Source: Weissella uvarum
Lineage (GTDB): Bacteria; Bacillota; Bacilli; Lactobacillales; Lactobacillaceae
Assembly (NCBI RefSeq): GCF_016908785.1
Contig: NZ_JAFBEO010000001.1
Span: forward strand, 434,001-498,000
Direction: 5' to 3'
Length of the DNA: 64,000 nucleotides
Of the stretch, positions 52,373 to 64,000 are shown piece by piece. Position numbers and translations under genes: made by a program. The notes beneath the pieces are model-generated. The model did not search any database. It saw only the letters and a program-made list of their open reading frames with translations, and had not been told where the DNA came from. How positions within the stretch are numbered: position 1 is the first letter of the stretch; each line of letters starts with the position of its first letter.

Positions 52373-52993
52373 TTATTCAAAATAGTGCTTCCATTGATCA
52401 TTAATCTTAGCCTTTTTATTACTGTTATCCCAGAATGGCACTTTGACAACCCCAGTAACCTTGTTTTTATCAACAAAGCCCCAGTAACGTGAGTCGTTTG
52501 ATACCGAACGGTGGTCTCCCAAAACAAAATACTTACCCTTAGGGACCTTCACCGAAGGAGTCTTTTGCCACTCCATCCGTGTTCCCAATTGCTTCAAATT
52601 AGTCCAGTTCCCAATATCGGTTGGTCCAGGATAATTCGTTGCATACTGTTCGCTTTCACTAATGTAATTCTGGTTAACAACTTTACCATTAACCTTAATT
52701 TGTCCATTATTTGCACTAACGGTATCACCAGGTACGGCAATGACACGCTTCACGTACTTCTTCTCCGACTTTACTGAAGGATCTTCACCCTCTGCATTAA
52801 AGACAATGACGCTACCACGACGCACCTTACCATTAACTAATTGGACGACACGTTCATTGTTTGAAAGGTTAGGAGCCATAGACGTCCCATCGACCCGAAC
52901 AAAACTAACCACGAAATGGGTAACTAGTCCTGCAATGACTAGCCCAATCACAACTGGAATGATCCATGATAAGATATTTTTTATTGTTTTCAT
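52373..52993 (-). CDS. lepB: Signal peptidase I
   Basis: Removes Sec signal peptides outside the membrane. 206 residues, one N-terminal membrane anchor (about 9-32). Catalytic Ser38 in VDGTSMAPNL and Lys82 in KKYVKRVIAVPGD, box E GDHRSVSNDSRYWG. Ribosome binding site AAGGAG. It would process the non-lipoprotein binding protein and the NEAT proteins of this window. Confidence 0.95.
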   Translation of the reverse strand: MKTIKNILSWIIPVVIGLVIAGLVTHFVVSFVRVDGTSMAPNLSNNERVVQLVNGKVRRGSVIVFNAEGEDPSVKSEKKYVKRVIAVPGDTVSANNGQIKVNGKVVNQNYISESEQYATNYPGPTDIGNWTNLKQLGTRMEWQKTPSVKVPKGKYFVLGDHRSVSNDSRYWGFVDKNKVTGVVKVPFWDNSNKKAKINDQWKHYFE

Positions 52994-53057
52994 TTATCGA
53001 CTCCTTAACACAATCTCTTATCCTACTACTATAAGCCATCTAGCCAATTTTGACCTT

Positions 53058-53095
53058 AAAAAAAGGCTAGTTTAAGCAAAAACTAACCTTTTTTC
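53058..53095 (-). terminator. Terminator of the rpmH-rnpA-yidC unit
   Basis: AAAAAGGxTAGTTT / AAACTAxCCTTTTTT stem; T-run on the minus strand. Confidence 0.8.
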
Positions 53096-53113
53096 TTATA
53101 TTTGTATTGATTT

Positions 53114-53965
53114 TTAACGCTTCTTTGAACGCTTGGCCTTCCGAATTGCCCGTTGGCGATCACGTTCAGCTTGTTTCTTAGCTTCTCTTTGCTCACGCAA
53201 CTTAATTGGGTTTTGCAACGTCCATGTTTGAGCCACTTGGAACGCATTTGAAACCACCCAGTAAAGTGACAAAACTGATGGTACGTTAATGGCAAAAATG
53301 AAAATCATAATTGGCATTAAGAAAGTCATTGCCGTAGTCATACCATTTTTTTCAGGTTGTCCAGCCATCACAATATATGATGAAAGGAAAGTAAAGACAG
53401 CCGCTAGTAGGGGCAAAATAAAGTAAGGATCACGTTCACCCAATTGCACCCACAAGAAAGTTCCATGTTGCAAAGCTTGGGTTGATTGAATAGCTGAATA
53501 CAAAGCCATCAAAATTGGCAATTGCACCAACAATGGAATGAAGCTAGCAAATGGGTTGACCCCAGCAGCCTTATACAAAGCTTTTTGCTCAGCTTGCATC
53601 GCCATCATTGATTCTTCATCGCGTGAAGAATACTTCTTTTGCAATGCTTGTAATTCTGGTTGAATCTCTTGCATTTTAATTGTTGATTCAGTTTGATTAG
53701 CCATCAAAGGCAAAATCAATAAACGAATCAAAATCGTATAAGCAATAATACCTAAACCATAATTATTCCCTAGCCACGCTGATACACCTAAGATTGAACG
53801 TGAAAAGGCATAAACGATTACGCCGCTCCATAGCCCAGATCCAGATCCAACTGGTCCAGAATAGGTAATTCCTGCAACAATCATCACGATTAATGCAATC
53901 ACAGCCAAGGGGAATGACCGCATGAACACAAATTTCTTTAATGTCTTTGTGAATGTCTCCATCAT
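53114..53965 (-). CDS. yidC: Membrane protein insertase YidC/Oxa1
   Basis: 283 residues. Inserts proteins into the membrane with or without SecYEG. Five membrane segments; conserved NNYGLGIIAYTILIRLLILP with the positive groove residue, KMQEIQPELQALQKKY loop, VNPFASFIPLLVQLPILMAL, and SVLSLYWVVSNAFQV. The N-terminal segment has no lipobox Cys, unlike many Firmicute YidC proteins; the C-terminal tail is Arg/Lys-rich (ribosome contact). Abuts rnpA: starts one base after its stop. Confidence 0.95.
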   Translation of the reverse strand: MMETFTKTLKKFVFMRSFPLAVIALIVMIVAGITYSGPVGSGSGLWSGVIVYAFSRSILGVSAWLGNNYGLGIIAYTILIRLLILPLMANQTESTIKMQEIQPELQALQKKYSSRDEESMMAMQAEQKALYKAAGVNPFASFIPLLVQLPILMALYSAIQSTQALQHGTFLWVQLGERDPYFILPLLAAVFTFLSSYIVMAGQPEKNGMTTAMTFLMPIMIFIFAINVPSVLSLYWVVSNAFQVAQTWTLQNPIKLREQREAKKQAERDRQRAIRKAKRSKKR

Positions 53966-54349
53966 TTATTTATTCTCCGTTGTTGTCGCACGCATTTGTT
54001 CATCAGAATCAACAAAAAGATGTGCCAAATTAAATACATGTTCTAAATTTTGCTTGATGGTTGCCATATCTTGATCATGCGCACTTGGGCGAGCAATTAC
54101 TAAAATATCCATATCAGTCCGCAAACGTGGCTTAAATTCCAACACACTTTGCCGAATGCGCCGTTTAACCCAGACGCGTTCATGTCCACGTAGTCCGACT
54201 TTTTTAGAAATAGAGATACCTAACCGAAAATGGGTAGGTTGCTCGCGTTGCATGGTATAAACAATAAACATTTTATTGGCAACCGAATGATGTTGATCAA
54301 AAACCTTTTGAAAATCAGCTTCTGATTTAACACGATAACTTTTTCTCAT
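53966..54349 (-). CDS. rnpA: Ribonuclease P protein component
   Basis: 127 residues. Binds RNase P RNA for 5' tRNA maturation. Conserved RKSYRVKSEADFQKVF start, LGISISKKVG, and the RNR-type motif VKRRIRQSVLEF. Located between rpmH and yidC, the standard origin-proximal order. Confidence 0.96.
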   Translation of the reverse strand: MRKSYRVKSEADFQKVFDQHHSVANKMFIVYTMQREQPTHFRLGISISKKVGLRGHERVWVKRRIRQSVLEFKPRLRTDMDILVIARPSAHDQDMATIKQNLEHVFNLAHLFVDSDEQMRATTTENK

Positions 54350-54457
54350 TTTTTCTCCCTAGCCCTATAAAAGGGCAAAAAGAAAACGCGCAGTGCAACC
54401 ATTCCTGGCCGCACCACGCGAATCATTTATCAGTTTCCTAGTAAAGGTAGGTCCTAC

Positions 54458-54592
54458 TTAGGCTGACAATGCCTTACGGCCCTTTTGGCGGCGACGTGCT
54501 AATACCTTACGTCCGTTGCTAGTGCTCATGCGCTTACGAAAACCATGTACACGTGAGCGATGACGCTTCTTAGGTTGATATGTACGCTTCAT
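54458..54592 (-). CDS. rpmH: 50S ribosomal protein L34
   Basis: 44 residues: [20 protein letters not shown], then [20 protein letters not shown], then ALSA; full family length. Start at 54592 after GAGGTG; the longer ORF upstream is not real. First gene of the leftward rpmH-rnpA-yidC unit, at the edge of oriC. Confidence 0.98.
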   Translation of the reverse strand: MKRTYQPKKRHRSRVHGFRKRMSTSNGRKVLARRRQKGRKALSA

Positions 54593-54699
54593 ATGAATAC
54601 ACCTCTCATTCGTAGTTAGATTTGGCCTGCGGTTGGCAAGGCCAAACCACAATTCATATTCCATACTAACATTGCAAATACGACAATTCAAGTAAAAGT

Positions 54700-55287
54700 C
54701 TCATTATATAGAAAAAAACTCATGACGACTTCAGATGATTTAGTAATCATAACAGAAATAAGCAAAATAAAACTTAAAAAGATGACCTTAATAAAATCTT
54801 TGAAGATAGAAAGTTATCCCAAATCTAACGCTCTGTTACGTGGATAAACCAAGCGCACCTAACAGTGTGTTAGGTAGTTTTTCCACAATATCCACACTTT
54901 ATCCACATTCTCCACAGTGGTGGAAAGTTTCGTTGTGAGTAACCTGTGAATATGTGTAAAACTCTCTTAAAGCTTGTTCTTAAAGCTTCCAGTTATCCAC
55001 AATTTCCTCTGGAAAACTTAAAATTCGTCGAGTTATCCACAATCATCCACAGATAGACACTTTTTTTTAAGCACACCCCTGTGAGAAGTGGGATAACTTT
55101 TTCCACAGGCTGTTAATATCTCTATTTGTTATTTGTAGGGTTGTTGACGCCCTAGTTTATGCGGTTCTGGCTGTGGAAAACTCTGAATTTCCCTGTTACA
55201 ATTGTTGACTGTGATAAGTGTTATTCACAGCTTTGCCTGTGGAAAAATAAGTTTCACCAGTTAATTCTTTTTAGGAGGTCGTCCAAA
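54700..55287. other. oriC: Chromosomal replication origin oriC
   Basis: AT-rich gap between rpmH and dnaA dense in DnaA boxes. Consensus TTATNCACA: 54899-54907, 54993-55001, 55033-55041, 55221-55229. One-mismatch or related boxes: 54839-54847, 54879-54887, 54888-54896, 54908-54916, 55043-55051, 55099-55107, 55172-55180, 55239-55247. The strand bias of codon third positions changes across this region. Confidence 0.93.
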
Positions 55288-56697
55288 ATGGATCCATTCC
55301 AACTTTGGAACGCCATCAAAGAAGATTTGAGAAAGACAACATCCGAATTTTCATATGCAACCTTCATCGATAGTCTGACACCGGTTGCCGTGGTTGAAAA
55401 CGAGAATAATACCGTTACCCTTCAATTAACCAGTAACCATGAAGATGTTGCAAAAGAATGGCAGGGCGATACAAGCTCATACCGTGAATCTTTCATCCAA
55501 TCCGCAATGATGGCAACCATGTCGCTTAACGGTCAGCCCAGTTTTGTTATGCCGTCTGTTACTTATGTTGAACCACAACCAACTCAACTATCTTTTGATG
55601 CTCAATCGCAAACTGCGGAACCTACCGTTGAAGAAAGTGATTCAAATGCATCTGCATCAAACTTTATTACCAACGCAACATTAAATTCAGAATTCCGTTT
55701 TGATACTTTCGTTTCATCTGATGAAAATCGTGAAGCTTATTCTGTGGCTCAAGCGGTTGCAGATAATCCAGGGACTCAATGGAATCCTTTGTTAATTTAC
55801 GGTGGCGTTGGTTTGGGCAAAACCCACTTGATGCAATCAATTGGAAATGCTGTTCTAGCGCGCACTCCAGAGGCTAAAGTCAAATTCATCACCACCGAAG
55901 ATTTCATTAATGACTTTACTGAAGCTTTGCGCCGTGGTCCAAAAGCAACTGAAGCTTTCAAACGCGAATACCGTAGTACTGATTTATTAATGGTTGACGA
56001 TGTCCAATTCCTAGCTGGTAAAGAAAAAATCCAAGAAGAATTTTTTAATACGTTCAATGCTATTACCCGTGAAAATAATCAAATTGTTTTAACGTCTGAT
56101 AAATTGCCCAAAGAAATTCCTGGTTTAGAAATGCGATTGGTCACACGCTTTGGTCAGGGTTACTCTGCCAATATTACCAAACCTGACTTACCAACCCGTG
56201 TTGCCATCTTGCGCAATAAATCTGATCAAGAAAATTTGAACATTCCAAATGACGTCATTGATGAAATTGCTGCTGCAGTCGATACCAATGTGCGTGATTT
56301 AGAAGGAGTCTTCAACCAAGTTGTTGGTAAGATGCGGTTTAGTAAAGCACCGATTACCGTTGAAACTGCCCGAGCTATCCTTGAAACCATGAGTTTTAAG
56401 CGCCAACGGACTATCACTGTCCCAATTATTCAAGATACGGTTGCTAATTACTTTGGTGTGACTGTCAGCGACCTCAATGGTAAAAAACGAAATAAGGAAA
56501 TTGTAGTTCCACGCCAAATTGCCATGTATCTCGCTCGCGAATTAACGCAAGATTCATTACCACAAATTGGGCGTACTTTCGGCGGTAAAGATCATACAAC
56601 GGTGATGCATTCAACTGAAAAAATTGAAAAAAAGATTGCTGAAGATGAATCTTTGCAACGCCAAGTCGAAGAAATTCGTCAAAAACTACGCGACTAA
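55288..56697 (+). CDS. dnaA: Chromosomal replication initiator DnaA
   Basis: 469 residues. AAA+ initiator: domain I (about 1-90), variable linker (about 95-135), Walker A GGVGLGKTH with Lys178, Walker B LLMVDDVQFLAG, and domain IV with the DNA-binding signature GGKDHTTVMHS (about 432-442). Start at 55288 after AGGAGG; the 43 extra upstream codons lie in DnaA-box DNA. Confidence 0.98.
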   Translation: MDPFQLWNAIKEDLRKTTSEFSYATFIDSLTPVAVVENENNTVTLQLTSNHEDVAKEWQGDTSSYRESFIQSAMMATMSLNGQPSFVMPSVTYVEPQPTQLSFDAQSQTAEPTVEESDSNASASNFITNATLNSEFRFDTFVSSDENREAYSVAQAVADNPGTQWNPLLIYGGVGLGKTHLMQSIGNAVLARTPEAKVKFITTEDFINDFTEALRRGPKATEAFKREYRSTDLLMVDDVQFLAGKEKIQEEFFNTFNAITRENNQIVLTSDKLPKEIPGLEMRLVTRFGQGYSANITKPDLPTRVAILRNKSDQENLNIPNDVIDEIAAAVDTNVRDLEGVFNQVVGKMRFSKAPITVETARAILETMSFKRQRTITVPIIQDTVANYFGVTVSDLNGKKRNKEIVVPRQIAMYLARELTQDSLPQIGRTFGGKDHTTVMHSTEKIEKKIAEDESLQRQVEEIRQKLRD

Positions 56698-56894
56698 TTA
56701 AAAAGGGCCTGTGGAAAACAAATCATTTCAAAAAAAGTTTTCCCCAAGTTAGTCCACATGTACCAATTATTGGTATAATCATGGATATAACAGTTATGCA
56801 CAGTTTCCACACCCCTTATTACTATTATTATTTTTTATATTTATAAATAAATCATGCATAAGCATCGCTGATGCATGGACATGAGGAGAAGCAG
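56698..56894. other. dnaA-dnaN spacer with DnaA boxes
   Basis: TGTGGAAAA at 56710-56718, TTATGCACA at 56794-56802 and a near match at 56750-56757; the second half of a bipartite Firmicute origin. A TATAAT-like element lies in TTGGTATAATCATGG at about 56770. Confidence 0.7.
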
Positions 56895-58025
56895 ATGCAA
56901 TTTACAATTAATCGTTCAGAATTTATTAAAGCCATGAATCATGTCAGCCGAGCAATTTCTTCTCGGACATCAATGCCGATTTTAACTGGTGTAAAATTAG
57001 AATTAGATGAGACAGGGTTAACTTTAACCGGATCTAATACTGACATTTCGATTGAAACAAAGATTCCATTTTCAGATGATCAAGCTCATTTAGAGAATAC
57101 ACAACCAGGCTCACTTGTTTTACCAGCTGCATTTTTCTCTAACATTGTTAAGCGTTTGCCTGGAGAAACCTTTACGTTATTAAATAACGACGGTTTACAA
57201 GCAAAAATCACTTCAGAAAGTGCAGAATTTGATATTAATGGTCAAGATGCACAAAGTTATCCGCATTTACCAGAAATTGAAGTGACAAACCACTTAATTT
57301 TGCCCGCTGAAACATTAACAGAAGTGATCAGTCAAACTGTTATTGCAGTTTCAAAGCAACTTAGTCAACCAATTTTGACAGGGGTTCACTTTATTATTAC
57401 TGGTGGAAACTTAACTGCAGTGGCAACTGATCGTCACCGTTTAGCACAACGGACTGTGACGTTTGGTGAATCTGATGTTAACGCGGATATCATTATTCCT
57501 GGAACGTCATTGACTCAACTTCAAGCAATGCTTGATGAAGTTGAAACAGTCGATGTCCGAGTGGCTGAAAATCAAGTGATTTTCCAACTAGGGGATAATA
57601 CTGTCTTCTATTCTCGTTTGTTAGAAGGTAATTACCCAGATGCATCACGCCTAATCCCAACTGAAAAGCGTACAACGTTGACCATCAATGCACGTGATTT
57701 ACTCCAAACCATCGAACGTGCTGCTTTGTTGAGTCATGAAGGTCGTTCGAATGTCATTCAATTTACAGTTAGTGATGCGCGTTCAACAATTTCATCAAAC
57801 TCACCCGAAGTAGGACGTGTTGAAGAAGAGATTTTTGCTGCACAAACTTCTGGAGATGAATTAACGATTTCATTTAACCCAGATTACATGCGGGAAGCAT
57901 TAAAGTCATTTGGTGATGAAGAAATCCAAATTGGATTCAAAACGCCACTTGATCCGTTTACATTGGTGCCAACGAATAATGAAACAAACTTTATTCAATT
58001 GATTACGCCAGTACGAACATATTAA
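56895..58025 (+). CDS. dnaN: DNA polymerase III beta subunit (sliding clamp)
   Basis: 376 residues; ring-forming clamp that tethers the polymerase. MQFTINRSEFIKAMNHVSRA start, ATDRHRLAQR in domain 2, and the C-terminal TPVRTY for M-x-L-type closure. Start at 56895 after AGGAGA. Confidence 0.98.
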   Translation: MQFTINRSEFIKAMNHVSRAISSRTSMPILTGVKLELDETGLTLTGSNTDISIETKIPFSDDQAHLENTQPGSLVLPAAFFSNIVKRLPGETFTLLNNDGLQAKITSESAEFDINGQDAQSYPHLPEIEVTNHLILPAETLTEVISQTVIAVSKQLSQPILTGVHFIITGGNLTAVATDRHRLAQRTVTFGESDVNADIIIPGTSLTQLQAMLDEVETVDVRVAENQVIFQLGDNTVFYSRLLEGNYPDASRLIPTEKRTTLTINARDLLQTIERAALLSHEGRSNVIQFTVSDARSTISSNSPEVGRVEEEIFAAQTSGDELTISFNPDYMREALKSFGDEEIQIGFKTPLDPFTLVPTNNETNFIQLITPVRTY

Positions 58026-58037
58026 TTATGCAATATA

Positions 58038-58086
58038 AGCCGAAAATAGCCTTTTGAGAATGAAACAGCTATTTTCGGCTTTTTTG
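58038..58086 (+). terminator. Terminator of dnaN
   Basis: AGCCGAAAATAGC / GCTATTTTCGGCT perfect 13-bp stem, six T. Confidence 0.9.
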
Positions 58087-58209
58087 TCGTTTTTGTTTTA
58101 AATTTATCAGCGTGGCTTACACTGGCTTTTTTAGATTGTGAAACCACTATTTTAGGCGTATAATGGGGGACAAGACGAAAAGACGATTAGTCCGATAGGA
58201 GGGGTTCAA

Positions 58210-58440
58210 TTGGCTGAAGAAATCAATATCCAAACAGCATACATCACATTAGGTCAGTTATTAAAAGAGACCAGTGTGATTGCAACTGGCGGTCAAGCAA
58301 AATGGTATCTACGTGAGAATACCGTGTTAGTAAATCAAGAACCTGATGAGCGCCGAGGCCGTAAGTTATATCCTGGCGATGTTGTGGCTGTACCAACCGG
58401 TGAACGCTTTGTCATTAATGGGATGGGCGCAGAAGATTAA
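58210..58440 (+). CDS. yaaA: S4-domain protein YaaA
   Basis: 76 residues, S4-like RNA-binding fold: [40 protein letters not shown]. Start is TTG at 58210, 7 bases after AGGAGGGG; no ATG fits. The stop overlaps the recF start (TAATG). Conserved dnaN-recF spacer gene with no fixed function. Confidence 0.95.
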   Translation: MAEEINIQTAYITLGQLLKETSVIATGGQAKWYLRENTVLVNQEPDERRGRKLYPGDVVAVPTGERFVINGMGAED

Positions 58441-59564
58441 TGTTTTTAACGGAGTTAAAGTTAAAAAATTTTCGTAATTACCAAGATACACATGTGACTT
58501 TTTCACCAGGGGTAAATGTGTTTTTGGGTGCTAACGCTCAAGGTAAGACGAATTTATTAGAAGCTATTTATGTTTTAGCTTTGACGCGCTCCCATCGGAC
58601 AAATACAGATAAAGACCTCATACGCATGGGGGAACAAAGTGCCAAAGTGGCTGGAGTTGTTGAAAAGCAAAGTGGAACAGTACCACTATCTTTGACCTTC
58701 ACCAATAAAGGTAAGCAGGCGCGAGTTAATCATTTAAATCAATCTAAGTTGGCAGATTATGTTGGTAATTTAAATGTTATTTTGTTTGCGCCCGAAGATT
58801 TAGCTTTAGTAAAAGGTTCGCCGGCAGTTCGGCGGAATTTTATTGATCGTGAATTTAGTCAAATGAGTCCAAAATATTTGTATGTCGCAAATCAATATCG
58901 GGCTAGTTTGAAACAACGTAATCAATACCTCAAGCAGTTGCAAAGTAATAAACAATCCGACCAGCTTTTCTTAGAAGTGCTGACAGAACGGTTGGTTATT
59001 TTCGCTGCTGAACTGATTGTTCGTCGGATAGCTTTATTAAAGGATTTGAATCGAGCGGCACAGCCAATTCAATCCGAAATCACGCAAGGGCAAGAACAAT
59101 TAGAAATTGAATACGTTTCACAAATTACTGACGTTGATCAAATGGATGAAGAACAAATCAAAGCCGCTCTGGTTAAAGAGTTTGAGCGAGTTAACAAGCG
59201 TGAATTAATGGAAGGTGTGACAAAAGTTGGTCCACATCGCGATGATTTGCGTTTTTTGGTTAATGGTGTTGATGTGGCAACCTTTGGTTCACAAGGGCAA
59301 CAAAGAACGACGGCGTTAGCTGTGAAGCTGGCTGAAATTGATTTAATGAAAGAACAAACCGGTGAATATCCAGTCTTGTTGTTGGATGATGTTCTTTCTG
59401 AATTAGATGCAAGTCGCCAAACCCATTTGTTAAAAGCTATGCAAAATAAAGTGCAGACTTTTATTACAACACCATCATTAAGCGATGTTGCTAAGCAACT
59501 TATCGCAGATCCAAAGGTGTTTAAAGTGTCAGCTGGACAATTACAAGAAAAAAACGATGATTAG
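58440..59564 (+). CDS. recF: DNA replication and repair protein RecF
   Basis: 374 residues. SMC-like ATPase loading RecA at gaps. Walker [10 protein letters not shown] (30-38), signature [17 protein letters not shown], Walker [14 protein letters not shown]. Coupled to yaaA by the TAATG overlap and 12 bases before gyrB. Confidence 0.97.
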   Translation: MFLTELKLKNFRNYQDTHVTFSPGVNVFLGANAQGKTNLLEAIYVLALTRSHRTNTDKDLIRMGEQSAKVAGVVEKQSGTVPLSLTFTNKGKQARVNHLNQSKLADYVGNLNVILFAPEDLALVKGSPAVRRNFIDREFSQMSPKYLYVANQYRASLKQRNQYLKQLQSNKQSDQLFLEVLTERLVIFAAELIVRRIALLKDLNRAAQPIQSEITQGQEQLEIEYVSQITDVDQMDEEQIKAALVKEFERVNKRELMEGVTKVGPHRDDLRFLVNGVDVATFGSQGQQRTTALAVKLAEIDLMKEQTGEYPVLLLDDVLSELDASRQTHLLKAMQNKVQTFITTPSLSDVAKQLIADPKVFKVSAGQLQEKNDD

Positions 59565-61520
<1,956 letters not shown>

Positions 61521-61561
61521 TGTATTGGACACTTTTTGAGTAAGAAAAGAAAGGGTTAAGA

Positions 61562-64000
61562 ATGGCTGAAGAAAAGCAACAAGACAGTCGCATCTCAAGC
61601 GCCAATCTGGGCGAGCAGATGAAAACGTCCTTTTTGGACTATGCGATGTCAGTTATTGTCGCACGTGCTTTGCCAGATGTACGTGATGGGTTAAAGCCTG
61701 TTCATCGTCGTATTCTTTACGGTATGAATGAATTGGGTGTGACGCCAGATAAGCCGCATAAAAAGTCAGCCCGTATTGTTGGAGATGTCATGGGTAAGTA
61801 CCACCCCCATGGAGACTCAGCGATTTATGAATCAATGGTGCGGATGGCTCAGGACTTTAGTTACCGTTACATGTTGGTTGATGGACACGGTAACTTCGGA
61901 TCAATTGACGGAGATTCTGCGGCGGCGATGCGTTATACCGAGGCGCGTTTAAGTAAAATTTCTGTGGAGATGCTCCGCGATATTAATAAGGATACCGTTA
62001 ATTTCATCGATAACTATGATGGAACTGATCATGAACCAGAAGTATTACCAGCTCGTTTCCCTAATTTATTAGTTAATGGAACAAATGGTATTGCGGTTGG
62101 AATGGCAACAAATATTCCACCACATAATTTAGGTGAAGTGATTTCGGCTATCCATATGTTGATGGATAATCCTGACGTGACAACGGCTGAATTGATGGAA
62201 GCGGTCCCTGGACCAGATTTTCCAACTGGTGGAATCGTCATGGGCAAGGCCGGCATTCGAAAGGCGTATGAGACTGGAAAAGGTCATATTACGGTGCGGG
62301 CGAAGGTTGATATTGAAACTGACAAGAAGTCAGGGCATGAACGAATCGTCGTAACTGAGTTACCTTATATGGTCAACAAGGCCCGTTTGATTGAACGGAT
62401 TGCTGACCTAGGTCGTGATAAGCGAATTGACGGTATTACAGCTGTTAATGATGAATCAGACAAAGAAGGATATCGAATTACTATTGATGTTCGTCGTGAT
62501 GTTTCAGCTTCTGTTGTTCTAAATAATTTGTACAAGGATACCCTTTTGCAAACTAACTTTAGTTTCAACATGTTGGCAGTTCAAAATGGTGCTCCAAAGC
62601 TCTTTAGTTTGAAAGAAATTTTGGTGGCTTACCTTGAGCACCAACAAGAAGTCATTCGTCGTCGAACTGAATTTGATTTAAAGAAGGCAGAAGCGCGAGC
62701 CCATATCCTTGAAGGATTACGGATTGCGTTGGATCATATTGATGCGATTATTAACATTATTCGTGGTTCAAAGACAGCCGAAATTGCTAAGACGCAGTTG
62801 ATTAAAGATTACGCTTTGTCAGATAAGCAAGCGCAAGCTATTTTGGATATGCGTTTGGTGCGTTTGACTGGATTGGAACGTGAGAAGGTTGAGGATGAAT
62901 ACCAAGAGTTAGTGGCAAAGATTGCTGACTTTAAGGATATTTTGGCTAAGCCTGAACGAATCGACGCCATTATTTATGAAGAGTTATTGGATATTCAAGA
63001 ACGCTTTGGCGATGAACGTCGGACGGAACTACAAGTAGGTGATGTAACTTCAATCGAAGATGAAGATTTGATTGAAGAAGAGGACGTCCTAGTATCATTA
63101 ACGCGTGGTGGTTACATTAAGCGGATGCCACAAAGTGAATTCCGTGCGCAAAACCGTGGTGGCCGTGGTGTTCAAGGAATGGGTGTGCATGATGATGACT
63201 TTATTGATCAAATGGTTTCATCATCAACTCATGATACATTGCTCTTCTTTACAAATGCCGGACGCGTTTACCGTTTGAAGGGCTATGAAGTTCCTGAATA
63301 TAGCCGGACCGCCAAGGGAATTCCAGTGGTTAATTTGCTGGGATTGGCTGAAGATGAATCAATTCAAACTGTTATTAGTGTGCAAGGGGATGCTTCAGAA
63401 AGTGAAGATTACCTCTTCTTTACGACTCGTCAAGGAGTAGTAAAGCGAACGCCAGTAGCAGAGTTCGGTAATATTCGAACAAATGGTTTGCGAGCAATCA
63501 ATCTCCATGATAATGATGAATTGATTAATGTTTTGGTTGCAGATGGTGAGAGTAATATCTTAATTGGAACGCACGCTGGTTATGCGGTGTCATTCAACTC
63601 AACTGCAGTTCGATCAATGGGTCGAACTGCTGCTGGAGTGCGCGGTATTAACTTACGTGACGATGATTATGTGATTGGAGCACAACCATTACGTGATGAC
63701 CAATACGTCTTAGTAATCACTGAAAATGGTTATGGAAAGAAGACACCTGTTTCAGAATACCCAATTAAGGGTCGTGGTGGTAAGGGAATTAAAACAGCCC
63801 AAATCACCGAAAAGAATGGTCCTGTTGCCGGTATTGCCGTTGTTAGAAACGATGAAGATGTCATGCTAACGACAAATATGGGTGTGATGATTCGCTTTAG
63901 AGTTGAGGATGTTTCTGAAACTGGTCGTTCAACTCAAGGAGTACGTTTGATTCGTCTTGATGGTGAATCAAAGGTAGCAACATTCACAACGGTTGATCCA
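61562..64000 (+). CDS. gyrA: DNA gyrase subunit A (3' end beyond window)
   Basis: 813 codons visible, open at the window end. Start [20 protein letters not shown] after AAAGGG. Catalytic Tyr125 in [10 protein letters not shown]; quinolone region [15 protein letters not shown] has Ser and Glu at the usual resistance positions, the sensitive form. C-terminal beta-propeller repeats visible ([15 protein letters not shown]). The GyrA box [10 protein letters not shown]-containing segment follows GGRGV. Confidence 0.98.
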   Translation, partial: MAEEKQQDSRISSANLGEQMKTSFLDYAMSVIVARALPDVRDGLKPVHRRILYGMNELGVTPDKPHKKSARIVGDVMGKYHPHGDSAIYESMVRMAQDFSYRYMLVDGHGNFGSIDGDSAAAMRYTEARLSKISVEMLRDINKDTVNFIDNYDGTDHEPEVLPARFPNLLVNGTNGIAVGMATNIPPHNLGEVISAIHMLMDNPDVTTAELMEAVPGPDFPTGGIVMGKAGIRKAYETGKGHITVRAKVDIETDKKSGHERIVVTELPYMVNKARLIERIADLGRDKRIDGITAVNDESDKEGYRITIDVRRDVSASVVLNNLYKDTLLQTNFSFNMLAVQNGAPKLFSLKEILVAYLEHQQEVIRRRTEFDLKKAEARAHILEGLRIALDHIDAIINIIRGSKTAEIAKTQLIKDYALSDKQAQAILDMRLVRLTGLEREKVEDEYQELVAKIADFKDILAKPERIDAIIYEELLDIQERFGDERRTELQVGDVTSIEDEDLIEEEDVLVSLTRGGYIKRMPQSEFRAQNRGGRGVQGMGVHDDDFIDQMVSSSTHDTLLFFTNAGRVYRLKGYEVPEYSRTAKGIPVVNLLGLAEDESIQTVISVQGDASESEDYLFFTTRQGVVKRTPVAEFGNIRTNGLRAINLHDNDELINVLVADGESNILIGTHAGYAVSFNSTAVRSMGRTAAGVRGINLRDDDYVIGAQPLRDDQYVLVITENGYGKKTPVSEYPIKGRGGKGIKTAQITEKNGPVAGIAVVRNDEDVMLTTNMGVMIRFRVEDVSETGRSTQGVRLIRLDGESKVATFTTVDP

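Overview
The window comes from a low-GC lactic acid bacterium. It carries the chromosomal replication origin (rpmH, DnaA boxes, dnaA-dnaN-yaaA-recF-gyrB-gyrA) amid Gram-positive families: fructose PTS, KtrAB, a CzrA-type repressor, a T-box leader, and class II bacteriocins. The leaderless bacteriocins and general make-up fit Lactobacillaceae, most likely a Weissella-like species. That placement is an inference; no rRNA is present.

Layout. 0-3.3 kb: NAD(P)H-hydrate epimerase with an FAD/NAD(P)-binding protein, and a small membrane protein. 3.4-6.4 kb: a two-peptide leaderless bacteriocin locus with two divergent bPH2-domain membrane proteins. 6.4-15.1 kb: two amino acid permeases, a tRNA-dihydrouridine synthase, an alpha/beta hydrolase-BrkB operon, an AI-2E family transporter and a UbiA/MenA prenyltransferase. 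15.2-18 kb: a cystine-type ABC transporter split into divergent units; the permease unit has a leader that encodes a 19-residue peptide with two Cys codons followed by an intrinsic terminator. 18-20.5 kb: CzrA-type repressor and Zn/Cd P-type ATPase. 20.5-24.2 kb: fruR-fruK-fruA. 24.3-30.7 kb: deoxyribonucleotidase, TetR regulator, a zinc-less sirtuin, RlmD, a GT51 transglycosylase and guaA.

30.8-36.6 kb is an AT-rich bacteriocin island. It holds a pediocin-like precursor in which both conserved cysteines are threonine, an XRE regulator, a C39-peptidase ABC transporter with accessory protein, two small membrane proteins, and a 300-bp tandem duplication whose copies each encode an unlisted 29-residue Trp/Pro-rich peptide with its own ribosome binding site, operator-like dyad and terminator. 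36.6-44.4 kb: GNAT, VTT-domain and YczE-like proteins, RNase H, KtrB, a DnaA-box-rich gap before rlmH, a T-box-controlled permease and KtrA. 44.7-50.9 kb: a heme-acquisition operon (three NEAT proteins plus an IsdE/F-like ABC transporter). 51-55.3 kb: a secreted protein, signal peptidase I, yidC, rnpA, rpmH and oriC. 55.3-64 kb: dnaA to gyrA (open at the window end).

Themes. Three separate peptide systems lie within 31 kb. Three transport genes have cis-acting leaders with terminators. Heme uptake together with a CcpA-site-preceded MenA suggests optional heme/menaquinone respiration. Five parS-like palindromes lie between 10 and 51 kb without parAB genes in view.
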